Shown: positions 23,388 to 33,741, counted from the stretch's first letter. The stretch is DNA of 64,000 bases from Actinokineospora terrae (GCF_900111175.1 NZ_FOGI01000002.1:46022-110021); one strand, 5' to 3'. Notes: generated by a model not told the origin, from the letters alone. Made by a program: numbers and translations.

Positions 23388-23553
23388 TCTCCGCCGCGGT
23401 GCTGTCACCGCGGCTACGGGGACACCGCCGCTGGACTTCTCGCTGCGCGTGGTCGCGGCGATCACCTTGCGGGCACTGACCGACGACTGCGCGCTCACCA
23501 CCGCCACCGGGTCCAGGATCTGCGGCGCCGTGATCGGGGCCATCGATCCGTGA
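23384..23553 (+). pseudogene. Short frameshifted coding piece
   Basis: GTG 23384 opens ISAAVLSP, after which the protein-like sequence moves to another frame around 23410 and reads LDFSLRVVAAITLRALTDDC to a stop at 23551-23553. That stop overlaps a GTG at 23550 in the fashion of this operon. Probably a small membrane-associated protein carrying one indel, or a sequence error. Confidence 0.3.
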
Positions 23554-23677
23554 CCTCCGTCCACACCGGACCCCACCGCGGGCCCGAGATCGGCAGAACC
23601 GCGCAGCACCCGCGCGGCGATGGACCGTTCCCGCGCCGACGCACGAACCGACCCCGACAGGACGAAGGACACACTCG

Positions 23678-24400
23678 ATGGCCGAGGACCCGACACCGAC
23701 CACAGCACCGACCATCCCCCACCGGCTGGCGGACCCGTTCATCCTGCGCCCCGCGCGGCACCACGAGACCCGGCTCGGTCTGTGGGGTGCGGCCGCCGCG
23801 GTCGTGGTGATCACCACCGGACCCGCCATCGCCAACGCCGCGCAACTGGCCTCCGGGATCGCCCTGCAGCTGCGGGAACACCGCACGCCGCTCACCGCCA
23901 CCCTCGTCGCGGTCCTCGTCTGCGTGACCGCCGTGGCGGCGGCGTGGCTGAGCACCGGGTTGCGCCCGGTGGGACTGATCCCGCCCCCTCTCAGCGACAC
24001 CGGACGCTGGCAACAGCTCGCCCTGGTCGGCCTGTACGCGTTCGTCACGCTGCGCGGCTGCGCGCTGCTCGCCTCCTGGCTGATCCAGGCGGGAGCATCC
24101 GGCCCGGTGGGGCTCGACACGGGTTTCGTCCTGTGGCCGGTGTTGCTGGCCGGGTTCGCCGAGGAGTTGGCCGCCGCGACCGTCATCGCGTTGCTCTCCG
24201 CCGCCCGCACCCCCACCTGGGTCCTGGTCACCCTGGTGGCCTGCTACCGCGGGCTCGCGGGCCTGCACCTGGGGATCACCGCCGCCGCGGTGACCGCGGT
24301 GTGGTCGGCGGTGATGGCGGTGCTGATGCTGCGCTACCGCTGCGTTCTGCCGCTGATAGCCGGGCACACCCTCCACAACGCCCTGACCCTGCCGGCCTGA
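23678..24400 (+). CDS. CPBP-family intramembrane protease-like protein
   Basis: 240 residues with about seven hydrophobic segments. The CPBP (Abi, Rce1-like) motifs appear in order: the Glu-Glu pair in GFAEELAAATV (about residue 168), the His in YRGLAGLHLG (about 193), and HTLHNAL near the C-terminus. The Arg of the usual EExxxR motif is absent (Thr/Val here), so catalysis may be altered. Family members process prenylated or membrane proteins, and bacterial ones often occur with bacteriocin or phage-defence genes. ATG 23678 has GAAGGA 8 bases upstream. It is followed 14 bases later by a TPR gene. Confidence 0.78.
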   Translation: MAEDPTPTTAPTIPHRLADPFILRPARHHETRLGLWGAAAAVVVITTGPAIANAAQLASGIALQLREHRTPLTATLVAVLVCVTAVAAAWLSTGLRPVGLIPPPLSDTGRWQQLALVGLYAFVTLRGCALLASWLIQAGASGPVGLDTGFVLWPVLLAGFAEELAAATVIALLSAARTPTWVLVTLVACYRGLAGLHLGITAAAVTAVWSAVMAVLMLRYRCVLPLIAGHTLHNALTLPA

Positions 24401-24414
24401 AAGGACAGTCCGCC

Positions 24415-25661
<1,247 letters not shown>

Positions 25662-25665
<4 letters not shown>

Positions 25666-26159
25666 CGGCACGGCAGACCGGTTCCGCGCACCCTCCCAGC
25701 CACGCCTGGCGATCAAGCGCGGCCGCGCTCGGTCCCCAGATCGAGCCGGGCCGCGCCGGGTCACCCGGGCACGGGTACCTCCACGACGCGGCCACGCGCG
25801 CGACGCTGGCCAGGGTGGCCGCGGCTTTGGGGCGTGTCCACCGCGGCGCCGCCGACCGCGAGACCTCACTGGTGTCCCGTATCGCCGGTACTCGGGCGAG
25901 CACGCCGAGGTGGACGGTGCAGGGCGGCGAGTCCTCGGTGGCGGGGTTGCTGGAGTGCTGCCGGTCGCTGGGGGTGTCGGCCGCCGACCTGCTCGGCGGT
26001 GTCGACCGCCCCGCGCGCGAGGCTACCCGCGCCGACCGCGCCGTCCTGGTCACCGCCGCCGCCACCGCCGGTGTTCGGACAGCGGCGCCCCTCGGGGCGC
26101 TGCTGCGCGCGCTGCGGCGCGCGCGCGGGGCTGGAGCGAGCAGCGGTGCGCCGCGATGA
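25662..26159 (+). CDS. N-terminal part of a multi-HTH protein, split by a frameshift
   Basis: 165 residues from GTG 25662 (overlapping the previous stop). It has one HTH-like module (ATLARVAAALGRVHRG ... AGLLECCRSLGVSAADLLGG) and the first helices of a second one, PLGALLRALRRARG, at which point it leaves the sensible frame. The second half of that HTH continues in the frame of the next ORF (RARGWSEQRCAAMTEDPAMP). The shift lies in the CG-repeat at about 26116-26127. The intact paralogue at 20398-21141 spans the same two modules without a break. The ATGA overlap with the next ORF allows coupled translation of two pieces instead. Confidence 0.55.
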
Positions 26160-28477
26160 CCGAGGACCCGGCGATGCCCGCGACGCGGATCGGGGCGCTG
26201 GAGCGCGGGGACGAGATTTTGCGTCTCGGGGACCTGGTGGTGTTGTGTCGGGCGTTCGCCGTGCCCGCCGCGACCGTGCTGGCGGTCGCCGAGGCCCCGA
26301 CCAGACCACGGTGGCAGGTCGCCGACCTCCGCCCCCTCACCCCGCGCCTCCACTCGGCGCCCACGCCGCCGCCCACCCCTGTTCGGCCCGTGCCGCCACG
26401 ACCGATCCCGGATCGACGCGTGGCCGGGCCGGCACAGGGTCAGGATGTCGATCGCGACCCCGAGGAGTCGTTCGGGATCTCGACGGCCGCCGCGATGATC
26501 ACCGCCCTGGTGGCGGTGGTGGCGCGGCGGGCGGGCAAACCGGCACCGGCCCATACCGGCGGCGGGAGCGTGGCCGCTCTCGATGTGGTGTGCCGGCGGT
26601 ATGGGATGAGCGCGGCGGGAGTGCTCGCCGCGCTCGAGGGCGCCACACCGGAGGCGTTGCGGGACGCGATGACCCCCGCCGCCCGCTCACGCACGCGCCG
26701 CTCGTCCGGGCCGCCCCCGCTCGTTGGCGGGGAGGGCGGGGCGTGGGCGGATGAACTCCTGCACCAGGCCCCTGTGCTCACGATGCCCGCCGCGGTGGTC
26801 GCCTCGAACCTCGCTGGGGTGCCCGTCGAGCAGGTCGTGGCCGACGCCGGGGTCGCCGCCCGGGCCCTCGGCGAGGCCGCCGCCGCGGGCGCGCTGCCCG
26901 TTCCCCTGGCGCTGCTGCGGGGGCGCGCCATCCCCGACGCGGCGGTCCTGCCCGACGGGTATGGGCAGGTGCCGTCCTGCCCGGACACCGTGGGCGCCGC
27001 TCTCGCGGCCCTGCTGCGCCAGGCCCGCGACCGCGCGGGGGTCTCGCTCGACGCCGCCGCCGCAACCACCGACCTCGACCCGGACACGCTGCGGCTGTGG
27101 GAGAGCGCGCGGGTGGACCCGCCGCTGCCGGAACTGGTCGAGTATTGCGCCCGCCTCGATATCGATCCCGTCGCGTTCGTCGCGCGGATCGACCAGCGCG
27201 ATACCCGCCGCTGCCAGGCCATCGCGACGTGGGATCCTGCCACGCGGGACCCGGGTGCGGTCGCGGGCGAGATCCTGGCCCACCTGCGGCGCCGTCGCCG
27301 CCTCGGTGTCGCCTCCGCGGCCGCGCTGCACGGCCCCACCCTGGGCGCGCGGACCCTGGCGCGTCACGAGAGTGGGCGGCGGCCGGTGCCCACCGGGCTC
27401 TGGATCCTGCTGGTGCGGCGCCTGGGCGGGTGCCCGGTCGCGGCCACCGACGCCCTGCTCGATCGCCTCGCCCACCTGCCCGGACCCCACCGCCGCACCC
27501 GCGCACCCGCCCGGGTGCTCCTGGCCCCCGGGGCCCGGCTGGTCGACCTCGACACCCTCGCCACCGACCCCCGCCCCGACGCCGCCCTGCTGGCCGGATG
27601 GGCCAACCATGTCCGCGCCGACACCCGCGCCCGCGTCGCGGTCCTCGACCCGGTCTCCGCGACTACCCTCGCCGCCCTCCTCGACCAGCCCCCGAGCACC
27701 CAGACCGCCGTTCTCGACCGCCATCCCGCCGCAGCGCCCACGCTCATGCCCAGTCCGTGGCGGCACCAACCCGGCCACGGCACCGGCCGCATCACGGCGG
27801 CGTTCGGCACCCACGGCCACCCCCTCGACCTGGCCCCGCCCCCGGCCGTCGCACGCCCCTACCGGCGTCGACCGAACGAGGCCACCGTCGCCACCGCCCT
27901 CGGCGCCCTGCTCGCCGCCATCCGACACCACACCCCCACTCCCGCCACCGCGGCGCCGAACGCGGGTCGGCGTCTGGGGTGGGAAGCCGGGGCGGCACCC
28001 ATGACCGTGACCGAGTTCCTGCGCCACTGCGCCCACCTCGGGGTCAGCGGCGCCGCCGTCATCGCCGCCCTGGACGGCACCACCGCCACCGACCTGCACC
28101 GCCACGCCCGCCACCACGACACCGGCCGCCGACCCACCGTGGGCGCCCTGGTCACCCAGGCCCTGCGCCGCACCGGCCTCGACGCCGAACAGCTGCGGGC
28201 GCTCACCCCCGGACCCGGCACCGCCATCACCCCCCACCAGGGGCAGGCGCTGCGCGTCACCCGCCTCTACCTCACCGCCGGAGTCCTGCGCGCCAGCGCC
28301 GCCGGATGGCTCGCCGCCCTCGACCCCCACCCCCACACCCGATGGCGCACCGAACTCCCCCTCCTCACCGCCCTCGTCGACGACCTCGCCCACCGCGGCG
28401 TCCTCGACCCGCCCCTGCTGCGCGCCGACCCCCGACTACCCCAGACCCACCTGCCCACCGCGGTGGAGCCGACATGA
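26156..28477 (+). CDS. Very large protein of tandem XRE-like HTH modules
   Basis: 773 residues from ATG 26156, or about 938 if joined to the preceding piece. HTH-like units recur: residues 1-40 (RIGALERGDEILRLGDL), 113-165 (MITALVAVVARRAGKPA), 276-340 (VGAALAALLRQARDRAGVSL ... RLWESARVDPPLPEL), 369-430 (AGEILAHLRRRRRLGVASAA ... LARHESGRRPVP), about 578-640 and 662-720. Modules 3 and 4 are the most convincing XRE domains; the others are diverged. Linkers are Pro/Arg/His-rich. Tandem XRE domains in this number are unusual. A role as a DNA-bridging regulator is inference only. Its stop overlaps the next gene (ATGA). Confidence 0.6.
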   Translation: MTEDPAMPATRIGALERGDEILRLGDLVVLCRAFAVPAATVLAVAEAPTRPRWQVADLRPLTPRLHSAPTPPPTPVRPVPPRPIPDRRVAGPAQGQDVDRDPEESFGISTAAAMITALVAVVARRAGKPAPAHTGGGSVAALDVVCRRYGMSAAGVLAALEGATPEALRDAMTPAARSRTRRSSGPPPLVGGEGGAWADELLHQAPVLTMPAAVVASNLAGVPVEQVVADAGVAARALGEAAAAGALPVPLALLRGRAIPDAAVLPDGYGQVPSCPDTVGAALAALLRQARDRAGVSLDAAAATTDLDPDTLRLWESARVDPPLPELVEYCARLDIDPVAFVARIDQRDTRRCQAIATWDPATRDPGAVAGEILAHLRRRRRLGVASAAALHGPTLGARTLARHESGRRPVPTGLWILLVRRLGGCPVAATDALLDRLAHLPGPHRRTRAPARVLLAPGARLVDLDTLATDPRPDAALLAGWANHVRADTRARVAVLDPVSATTLAALLDQPPSTQTAVLDRHPAAAPTLMPSPWRHQPGHGTGRITAAFGTHGHPLDLAPPPAVARPYRRRPNEATVATALGALLAAIRHHTPTPATAAPNAGRRLGWEAGAAPMTVTEFLRHCAHLGVSGAAVIAALDGTTATDLHRHARHHDTGRRPTVGALVTQALRRTGLDAEQLRALTPGPGTAITPHQGQALRVTRLYLTAGVLRASAAGWLAALDPHPHTRWRTELPLLTALVDDLAHRGVLDPPLLRADPRLPQTHLPTAVEPT

Positions 28478-30123
28478 CATCGACCCCAGCGGTGTCCCGA
28501 TCACAGACAACGGCCCACCCCACCGGCGGGGTGCCCGACCACGAGAGTCGAACACCCTCACCGGCCCACCCGGACGCACCCCGCGCCGGCGCTGTCAGGA
28601 CCGACAACCACGACTCCGGGTTCGCCCGGGCGATCGGGCGCGTCCTGCGCGCACGCCGCGAAGCACTCGACCTCTCGCCCTCCGACCTCGCCGCACGCCT
28701 CGGATCCGTCAAGGCGAGCACCATCGGCTCCTACGAACGCGGGGACCGCCACCTCACCGCCTACCGGGCCGCGCACCTCTGCCACGCCCTGCGCATCTCC
28801 CCCGAACACCTACTCACCGCCGCCGCCACCGGCACCACCGCGCTACGCGACCCCCTGCCCCCACTACTGCTCATCGACCCCGAACCGCTGCGCGGCCCCG
28901 ACATCCCACCCGCCCTGCGCCGCTTCGCCACCCACAGCCTCGCCCCGGCATGGATCCCCGCCGCCACCGTTCGCCACCTCGCCGCCCTCGACGGCCGCGA
29001 CGACCTCGAGGTGCTGCGCCACTGCCACCACGCCCGCATCACCCCGACCCCACCACGCACGCCACCCCCAGCACCCACCACACCCCGGTTCCACCGCCTA
29101 CTCGGCGGCTGGATCCGCCGTCTGCGCGCCCTGCACGGCTGGTCCCGGCAGCAGCTCGCCGACCGCGTCACCCACCACAGCGGCGCCGCCATCGCGCCGG
29201 TCACCGTGCACACCTACGAGACCGGCACCCGCCACATCGCCCTGCACCGACTCCACGACATCGCCTGCGCCCTCGACGCCTCAGCCGCGCACGCCCTCAC
29301 CCACGCCACCGACTCTCACCACCCCGTCCGCAACCGACCACCCGGCACCGCGACACCAACAACGATCCCCGTTCCCGACCCATCGCCCCGCACGGAGGAC
29401 GATTTGTCCACATCGGACATAGCCAGGTTTCCTGAGCGCACCGACTGGCCCGAGCACACACTCCTCGGCGCACTGACCACCGAGACCAGGATCACCCTGC
29501 TCGACGCCGGTCACACAACAACACGGCCGGCAGGCGCGGTGCTCATGCGTGAAGGCGACACCGACACCCAGGCCATCCTCATCCTCGACGGCACCGTCAA
29601 GATCACCGCCCGCTCCCCCATCGGCACCGAGGTCCTGCTCGACCTACGCTCGGCCGGGGACATCGTCGGCGAAACCGGCGCCCTCACCCCCGACACCCCG
29701 CACCCCACCACCATCCGAGCCGCCACCACACTCGCGGCGCGGATCATGCACAGCGACACCCTCGCCACGCTGCTCGCGACACACCCGGACCTCTCGATCC
29801 AGATGAGTCGCTCGATCCAGTCACGACTGCGGTGGGCCGAACGCCGCCGCCTCGACACCGCCATCAAAGACGGCTCGGTCCGACTGGCCACACTGCTCAT
29901 CGAACTCACCGACCACCACGGCGAACTCACCGACGGCCACTGGAGCTTCCCCCAACTCACCCGACACGACCTCGGCTGCCTCACCGGAATGGCCCCCCGC
30001 ACCGTCGAACAGGCGATCGCCGCACTCAAACCACACGGCCTCACCGCCGGCTACCGCACACTCCACGTCACCAGCCTCGACGGCCTCCGCCGATACGCAC
30101 GGGAAAGCCTCGAGTGCCACTAG
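28474..30123 (+). CDS. Fusion of two XRE domains with a CRP/FNR-type regulator
   Basis: 549 residues if read as one. The first XRE domain (50-112) is good: IGRVLRARREALDLSPSDLA, then TIGSYERGDRHLTAYRAAHL. The second (210-275) reads IRRLRALHGWSRQQLADRVT and VHTYETGTRHIALHRLHDIA. From 311 on comes a complete CRP-family protein: cyclic-nucleotide-binding barrel (GAVLMREGDTDTQAILILDG, DIVGETGAL) and a winged helix (FPQLTRHDLGCLTGMAPRTV). The two parts are joined by a Pro-rich linker that contains a strong ribosome site, so the C-terminal part may also be made alone. Confidence 0.72.
   Translation: MTSTPAVSRSQTTAHPTGGVPDHESRTPSPAHPDAPRAGAVRTDNHDSGFARAIGRVLRARREALDLSPSDLAARLGSVKASTIGSYERGDRHLTAYRAAHLCHALRISPEHLLTAAATGTTALRDPLPPLLLIDPEPLRGPDIPPALRRFATHSLAPAWIPAATVRHLAALDGRDDLEVLRHCHHARITPTPPRTPPPAPTTPRFHRLLGGWIRRLRALHGWSRQQLADRVTHHSGAAIAPVTVHTYETGTRHIALHRLHDIACALDASAAHALTHATDSHHPVRNRPPGTATPTTIPVPDPSPRTEDDLSTSDIARFPERTDWPEHTLLGALTTETRITLLDAGHTTTRPAGAVLMREGDTDTQAILILDGTVKITARSPIGTEVLLDLRSAGDIVGETGALTPDTPHPTTIRAATTLAARIMHSDTLATLLATHPDLSIQMSRSIQSRLRWAERRRLDTAIKDGSVRLATLLIELTDHHGELTDGHWSFPQLTRHDLGCLTGMAPRTVEQAIAALKPHGLTAGYRTLHVTSLDGLRRYARESLECH
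29404..30123 (+). CDS. CRP/FNR-family regulator from an internal TTG start
   Basis: GGAGG lies 5 bases before TTG 29404 and would give 239 residues, exactly the usual CRP/FNR length, beginning MSTSDIARFPERTDWPEHTL. The barrel has the GD and GE turns of the family (REGDTD, GETGAL), but the cAMP-contacting RxS motif is not evident, so the ligand is uncertain. The C-terminal HTH (RHDLGCLTGMAPRTVEQAIA) is complete. The upstream frame has no stop, so a 549-residue fusion is also possible. Confidence 0.65.
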   Translation: MSTSDIARFPERTDWPEHTLLGALTTETRITLLDAGHTTTRPAGAVLMREGDTDTQAILILDGTVKITARSPIGTEVLLDLRSAGDIVGETGALTPDTPHPTTIRAATTLAARIMHSDTLATLLATHPDLSIQMSRSIQSRLRWAERRRLDTAIKDGSVRLATLLIELTDHHGELTDGHWSFPQLTRHDLGCLTGMAPRTVEQAIAALKPHGLTAGYRTLHVTSLDGLRRYARESLECH

Positions 30124-30653
30124 ACAATGGCGCTACCCCACCGACACCCGCTCGGCGGCCCCAGGGCGCACGCGGGGGTCGTGAGGTTGGCCGCTATCAC
30201 CGTGGTGTCCTCGCCGCTCTGGGCGGACTCCTGCGCGACACCCGTGCACGGTGGGGGCTCTCGCGTGCGGCGGTCGCGGCGAGGGTCGATGGTCTGACCA
30301 TCGAGGCGCTACGCCGCTACGAGACCGGCAGACGGGTCCCCGACGCCGCGACACTGCTGGTGGTGCTGGACGTGTTGGGGGCCTGCCCCCGCGGTCTGGT
30401 GCCGCGCCCCGGGGACATCGTGATCTCCACTCAGGCGTTGCTCGCCGACCCCGACACGCCGCCGAACCTCGCCGCCTGGGCGCGGCTACGAGCACACAGC
30501 GGGCACATCGTGGTGCACCTGCGCCATTCCCTAGGCGTGTGGGCTGCGTTGGATGTCCTCGCCGGTCCCGACTATCGAGCCGCGGTGACCACCGACACCG
30601 GCTCGGTGATCGAACCCGATCAGGTGAGACCGCGACACCGGCCCCGCCGCTAG
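30114..30653 (+). CDS. XRE-family regulator
   Basis: 179 residues from GTG 30114, overlapping the end of the CRP gene; GGGAAAG is 6 bases upstream. Residues 36-96 form a well-conserved HTH: LGGLLRDTRARWGLSRAAVA, EALRRYETGRRVPDAATLLV and VLDVLGACPRGLV. The C-terminal half has IVVHLRHSLGVWAALDVLAG and is unassigned. It is the last DNA-binding protein of the block. The first 25 residues are Pro/Arg-rich, so a later start is possible. Confidence 0.75.
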   Translation: MPLDNGATPPTPARRPQGARGGREVGRYHRGVLAALGGLLRDTRARWGLSRAAVAARVDGLTIEALRRYETGRRVPDAATLLVVLDVLGACPRGLVPRPGDIVISTQALLADPDTPPNLAAWARLRAHSGHIVVHLRHSLGVWAALDVLAGPDYRAAVTTDTGSVIEPDQVRPRHRPRR

Positions 30654-30718
30654 GCTCCATTCCCTGATTCCGCACACAGAAGTCGTCGCACCGCGCGAGG
30701 ACGGGAAAAGGGGGCCTG

Positions 30719-31411
30719 GTGTCCGAGCTGCGCGGCCCGCTGATGGTCTCCGTGGTCACCGGGCTCTCCTGCGACGCGGTCGTCGACCGGTTCGGCCGCG
30801 CCCCCACCGGACTGCCGGCGCGCTCGTGGCCGCGACTGCTCGACGATCTCGCCCGCGGCCGCGTCGCCCCCGCTGTGGGGCGAGCCCTGTTGGCCGTGGC
30901 CGGCCTGGACGATGGGTCGGTACTGGTGTGGGAACCGTTCTCGGCCGAGGGCGTGCGGCCCGAGGTGCTCGGCGCGGTCACCGCGCACGGGGCACGAATG
31001 GTGGCCGTCTGCGACAACGACCGCGACACCGCGATCGCCTGGGCCGCCGACGGAACCGTCACCGCCGCCCTGCACCGCCTGGCCCCCGGCGAGATCACCG
31101 GCACCGACCCCGCGCGGGCCCGCGCGGTTTTTGCCCACGCCGGACTCGACCCCAGGCGCCCCGACCTCGCCGCCTGCCTGCGCGCCGCCCGCGACCTCAC
31201 CGGGATCGACCTCGTCGCGCCCGGCGAGCACGAGACCCTGCTGATCGCAGAGATCACCCCCCACCCACTCCCCCACACCGCGGCACGGGCCACACCCCTG
31301 CCGGGTGCGGTCGCGGTCGTGCCCAGCGCCGAACACCACGGCGCCGCGCCGCCGGTCTCCGGCGGCGCGGCACTGGTGCACCTCGACGCGCGAGGTGAGA
31401 CCGAGCAGTGA
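30719..31411 (+). CDS. Protein of unknown function, DUF6461-like opening
   Basis: 230 residues from GTG 30719 after AAAGGGGG. The opening LMVSVVTGLSCDAVVDRFGR resembles the beginning of small actinobacterial DUF6461-type proteins, a tentative resemblance only. A GARMVAVCDNDRDTAIAWAA segment and LAACLRAARDLTGIDLV follow. No catalytic or DNA-binding motif is visible. It ends the plus-strand block; the next gene converges from the right with 22 bases between. Confidence 0.45.
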   Translation: MSELRGPLMVSVVTGLSCDAVVDRFGRAPTGLPARSWPRLLDDLARGRVAPAVGRALLAVAGLDDGSVLVWEPFSAEGVRPEVLGAVTAHGARMVAVCDNDRDTAIAWAADGTVTAALHRLAPGEITGTDPARARAVFAHAGLDPRRPDLAACLRAARDLTGIDLVAPGEHETLLIAEITPHPLPHTAARATPLPGAVAVVPSAEHHGAAPPVSGGAALVHLDARGETEQ

Positions 31412-31433
31412 CCCGGTCCACCCCGTCGTGCGG

Positions 31434-32687
31434 CTAGGTGGTGATCACCAACTGGTAGGGGTCGTTGTCCAGGACTCGCTGGGAGATCGCCATGTTCGCC
31501 AACCTCGCCCCCACGTTCGAGTTGACCGTGGACTGCACATGCGCACGCACGCACCGCGACGACGCGCCGCCGCTGATCACCTGCGCGTACCACGACCCGT
31601 TGACCTGGAACGGGTAGATCTCCGCGCACGCCGACCCGGCCAACCCCAACTGTGCCCCCGACTGCTTGGTCGAGGCGAAAGCGAACTCGTCGCACGAATC
31701 CGGGGTGTTGTAACTGGTGCTGCGCACGAACGTGGCGTCACAGACGATGCCGCGGTTGGACGCCTGCACCGTCGGGTCCGCCTCCCGGCGCAACGAGTTC
31801 CCGCCGGTGCCCCAGTGATCGGTGAGGGTCTGCTGCGCCCACGCGTACCCCGCGGCCGCCTGGGCGACCGCCGGATCCGACAGCGACAGCACCACCTGCG
31901 GCAGCGCCTGGGTGAACACACACCCGGCTGACTGGCCCACCTCCGAGTCGCAGCGCAACCCCGACGCCGAGACGATCGAGGCGGGCTGGGTCGGCACCGC
32001 ACCAGGCTGGGTGAAGGTGATGCTCGTGGTGAACCTCGGCGACACCCTCCCGCCCCCGGGAATCGTCGCGCTCACATCGGTACCCGCCTCCAACGTCGAC
32101 CCGGTGCTCATCGGCTCCGAGTGCAACGCCCCCGAGTCGACCACACACCCGGTCCCACAGGACACCGTCACCGTCGCGGTCAACCCCAGCAACACCCCGG
32201 TGCCACCGGTCATCACCAGCTCCACATCCGAGGAGATCCCCGCCGAACTGGCCGACAACTCGATCTCCTGCGAGTAGCGGAACGACGCCACCCCCACCAC
32301 CGCCCCACTGGTCGGGTGCACCAGCGTGTAGGTCATCGCCACCCCGTGCACGCACCCGCTCGAGCGCGCCAACCACCACTGCCCCCCGGTCAGCCCGTCA
32401 CACCACGTCGACCCCACTCGCGACACCCCACGCGAGGACCCGACAGCCGCCGACGACACCGACCCGACATCCAGACACGTCCTCGCCTGCCCGGCCGATA
32501 CACACCCCGCCTCACCGACCTCCACCACACCACCATCCACAGCGGACACAGCAGGGACCGAGGAGGGGCGCACCACCACCGCACTCGACGACACCACCGC
32601 CGCAGCGGTCGCCGGGCTCACCCCCCACAGCAGCGTCGCGACCACCGACACCACCACGGCACGCCATCGTCTGCTCACCATCACCAT
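31434..32687 (-). CDS. Secreted NucA/NucB-type deoxyribonuclease
   Basis: 417 residues with a signal peptide (RRWRAVVVSVVATLLWGV, cut after SPATA). The C-terminal 130 residues match the NucA/NucB DNase layout: CDATFVRSTSYNTPDSCDEF, then AFASTKQSGAQ and, near the end, VNSNVGARLANMAISQRVLD with NDPYQLVI. The middle is a beta-rich domain of unknown type with several cysteines. The start is uncertain among GTG/ATG codons within six triplets; ATG 32687 has GGGGAG 8 bases upstream. It could serve nutrition, biofilm release or competition. It converges with the regulatory block. Confidence 0.75.
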   Translation of the reverse strand: MVMVSRRWRAVVVSVVATLLWGVSPATAAAVVSSSAVVVRPSSVPAVSAVDGGVVEVGEAGCVSAGQARTCLDVGSVSSAAVGSSRGVSRVGSTWCDGLTGGQWWLARSSGCVHGVAMTYTLVHPTSGAVVGVASFRYSQEIELSASSAGISSDVELVMTGGTGVLLGLTATVTVSCGTGCVVDSGALHSEPMSTGSTLEAGTDVSATIPGGGRVSPRFTTSITFTQPGAVPTQPASIVSASGLRCDSEVGQSAGCVFTQALPQVVLSLSDPAVAQAAAGYAWAQQTLTDHWGTGGNSLRREADPTVQASNRGIVCDATFVRSTSYNTPDSCDEFAFASTKQSGAQLGLAGSACAEIYPFQVNGSWYAQVISGGASSRCVRAHVQSTVNSNVGARLANMAISQRVLDNDPYQLVITT

Positions 32688-32805
32688 CACCGTCACTCCC
32701 CTCACCGAACCGACAACACTTTCCGATCCAGCGGGAGATCATCACCAGCACACGGGTAGGCCGTGAAGACCCGGGGCAGGCCACAAGCCGAACGCCATGG
32801 CCCTG

Positions 32806-33135
32806 TCACCCCGACCGGGTATCCGGGTGTACCGCGCCGGCACACCCACAGGCCCGACAAACCACGACGTTCGTCGAGGGCATCACGGCCTGCAGGCCGA
32901 TCCCCATAGGTCGACATCGACACACGGATCCTCGGTACGCCACCGACGTCGCCCGCAGCGGTACGGGCTGGCCGCAGTGGTGGTGGAGTGCTTCGTCGAC
33001 GACGGCGGTCCCGGTGAGCAGATTGAGCAGGCCGGTGATCTCCAGGACGCGGTGCGTCGAGCCGACGGTATCGGCGACGACAATCACCGGTATCCCGGCG
33101 ATGTGTCCATGGGTCGAGACCAGTGCGGGAGCCGG
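32806..33135 (-). pseudogene. STAS-domain (anti-sigma factor antagonist) remnant
   Basis: The minus frame shows the C-terminal half of a STAS domain: THGHIAGIPVIVVADTVGST followed by HRVLEITGLLNLLTG, matching the usual end of the fold (LRLVV...RRVLELTGL). The N-terminal half, including the phosphorylatable Ser, cannot be read in the same frame and a stop or missing start lies upstream. The tail after residue 50 has extra cysteines. Read as a decayed sigma-regulator gene. Confidence 0.45.
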
Positions 33136-33249
33136 GCCGGGAAACCGCCGACCGTCGCCAACTCTTGGGCGACGACACCACCGCGCACGCGGTCGAAACC
33201 CGCCCGCTCCAGCACGGGGTGGACCTGCTCGACCTTCACCGGGAACGCT

Positions 33250-33466
33250 GACCTGCTGGCGGCTGTGCGCCGTGGTCGCCCACCCGCCAGCCGACGCCGC
33301 CGTCTGGCGAGCCCACCAACCGGATGGTGGCTACACCCGCGGCGAACTCCTGCTCGCCGCCGTGGAGCGACGCGTCACCGTGCTGTGGGCCACCGTCGTC
33401 GCCGCCGTGGGACACCGGGTGCCCGACGATCACCTCACCGGCCTCTGGACCTGGTTCACCAGATGA
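33250..33466 (+). pseudogene. Possible gene fragment, unidentified
   Basis: A protein-like stretch, DAAVWRAHQPDGGYTRGELL with LAAVERRVTVLWATVVAAVG and a stop at 33464-33466, lacks a credible start; upstream sequence is antisense to the STAS remnant. It looks like the 3' end of a truncated gene. The following 240 bases (to 33700) contain an AT-rich patch at 33540-33640 but no gene that I can support. Confidence 0.3.
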
Positions 33467-33702
33467 CCGACAATCAGTCGGAGGAATTGCGTTCGTTGCG
33501 GGATATCGTCTCTTGAATGCGCACCCAGAACGCCTATCTGGCAAATTGCGCGCCCCGATGAACATTGCCGTTCACCGGGGCGTGTATAGTCTACTTTTGA
33601 CACAAAATTTCGGTTTGCCGATGTTGCAGATGTCAAGGAAATCGACCGGCCTCTTTGGGTCACACCCCGCACGGGATCGGCCGCCGTCTGCTACGCAAAG
33701 CT

Positions 33703-33741
33703 CCTGCCAGGGGTTACATCCCCAGGTGGACCCCTGGCAGG
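33703..33741 (-). terminator. 11-bp hairpin over the end of a small ORF
   Basis: CCTGCCAGGGG at 33703-33713 pairs with CCCCTGGCAGG at 33731-33741. The stop codon of the minus-strand small ORF lies in the loop region. Likely terminator of that ORF. Confidence 0.55.

Noticed and set aside
27097..28473. Extension of the XRE-CRP frame upstream, which would give a 1008-codon protein
   Set aside because: The extension is Arg/Pro/His-rich shadow of the multi-HTH gene; ATG 28474 overlaps its stop and begins sensible sequence.
33590..33625. TTGACA at about 33596 as a promoter -35
   Set aside because: No acceptable -10 at 16-18 bases and no supported gene downstream on that strand.
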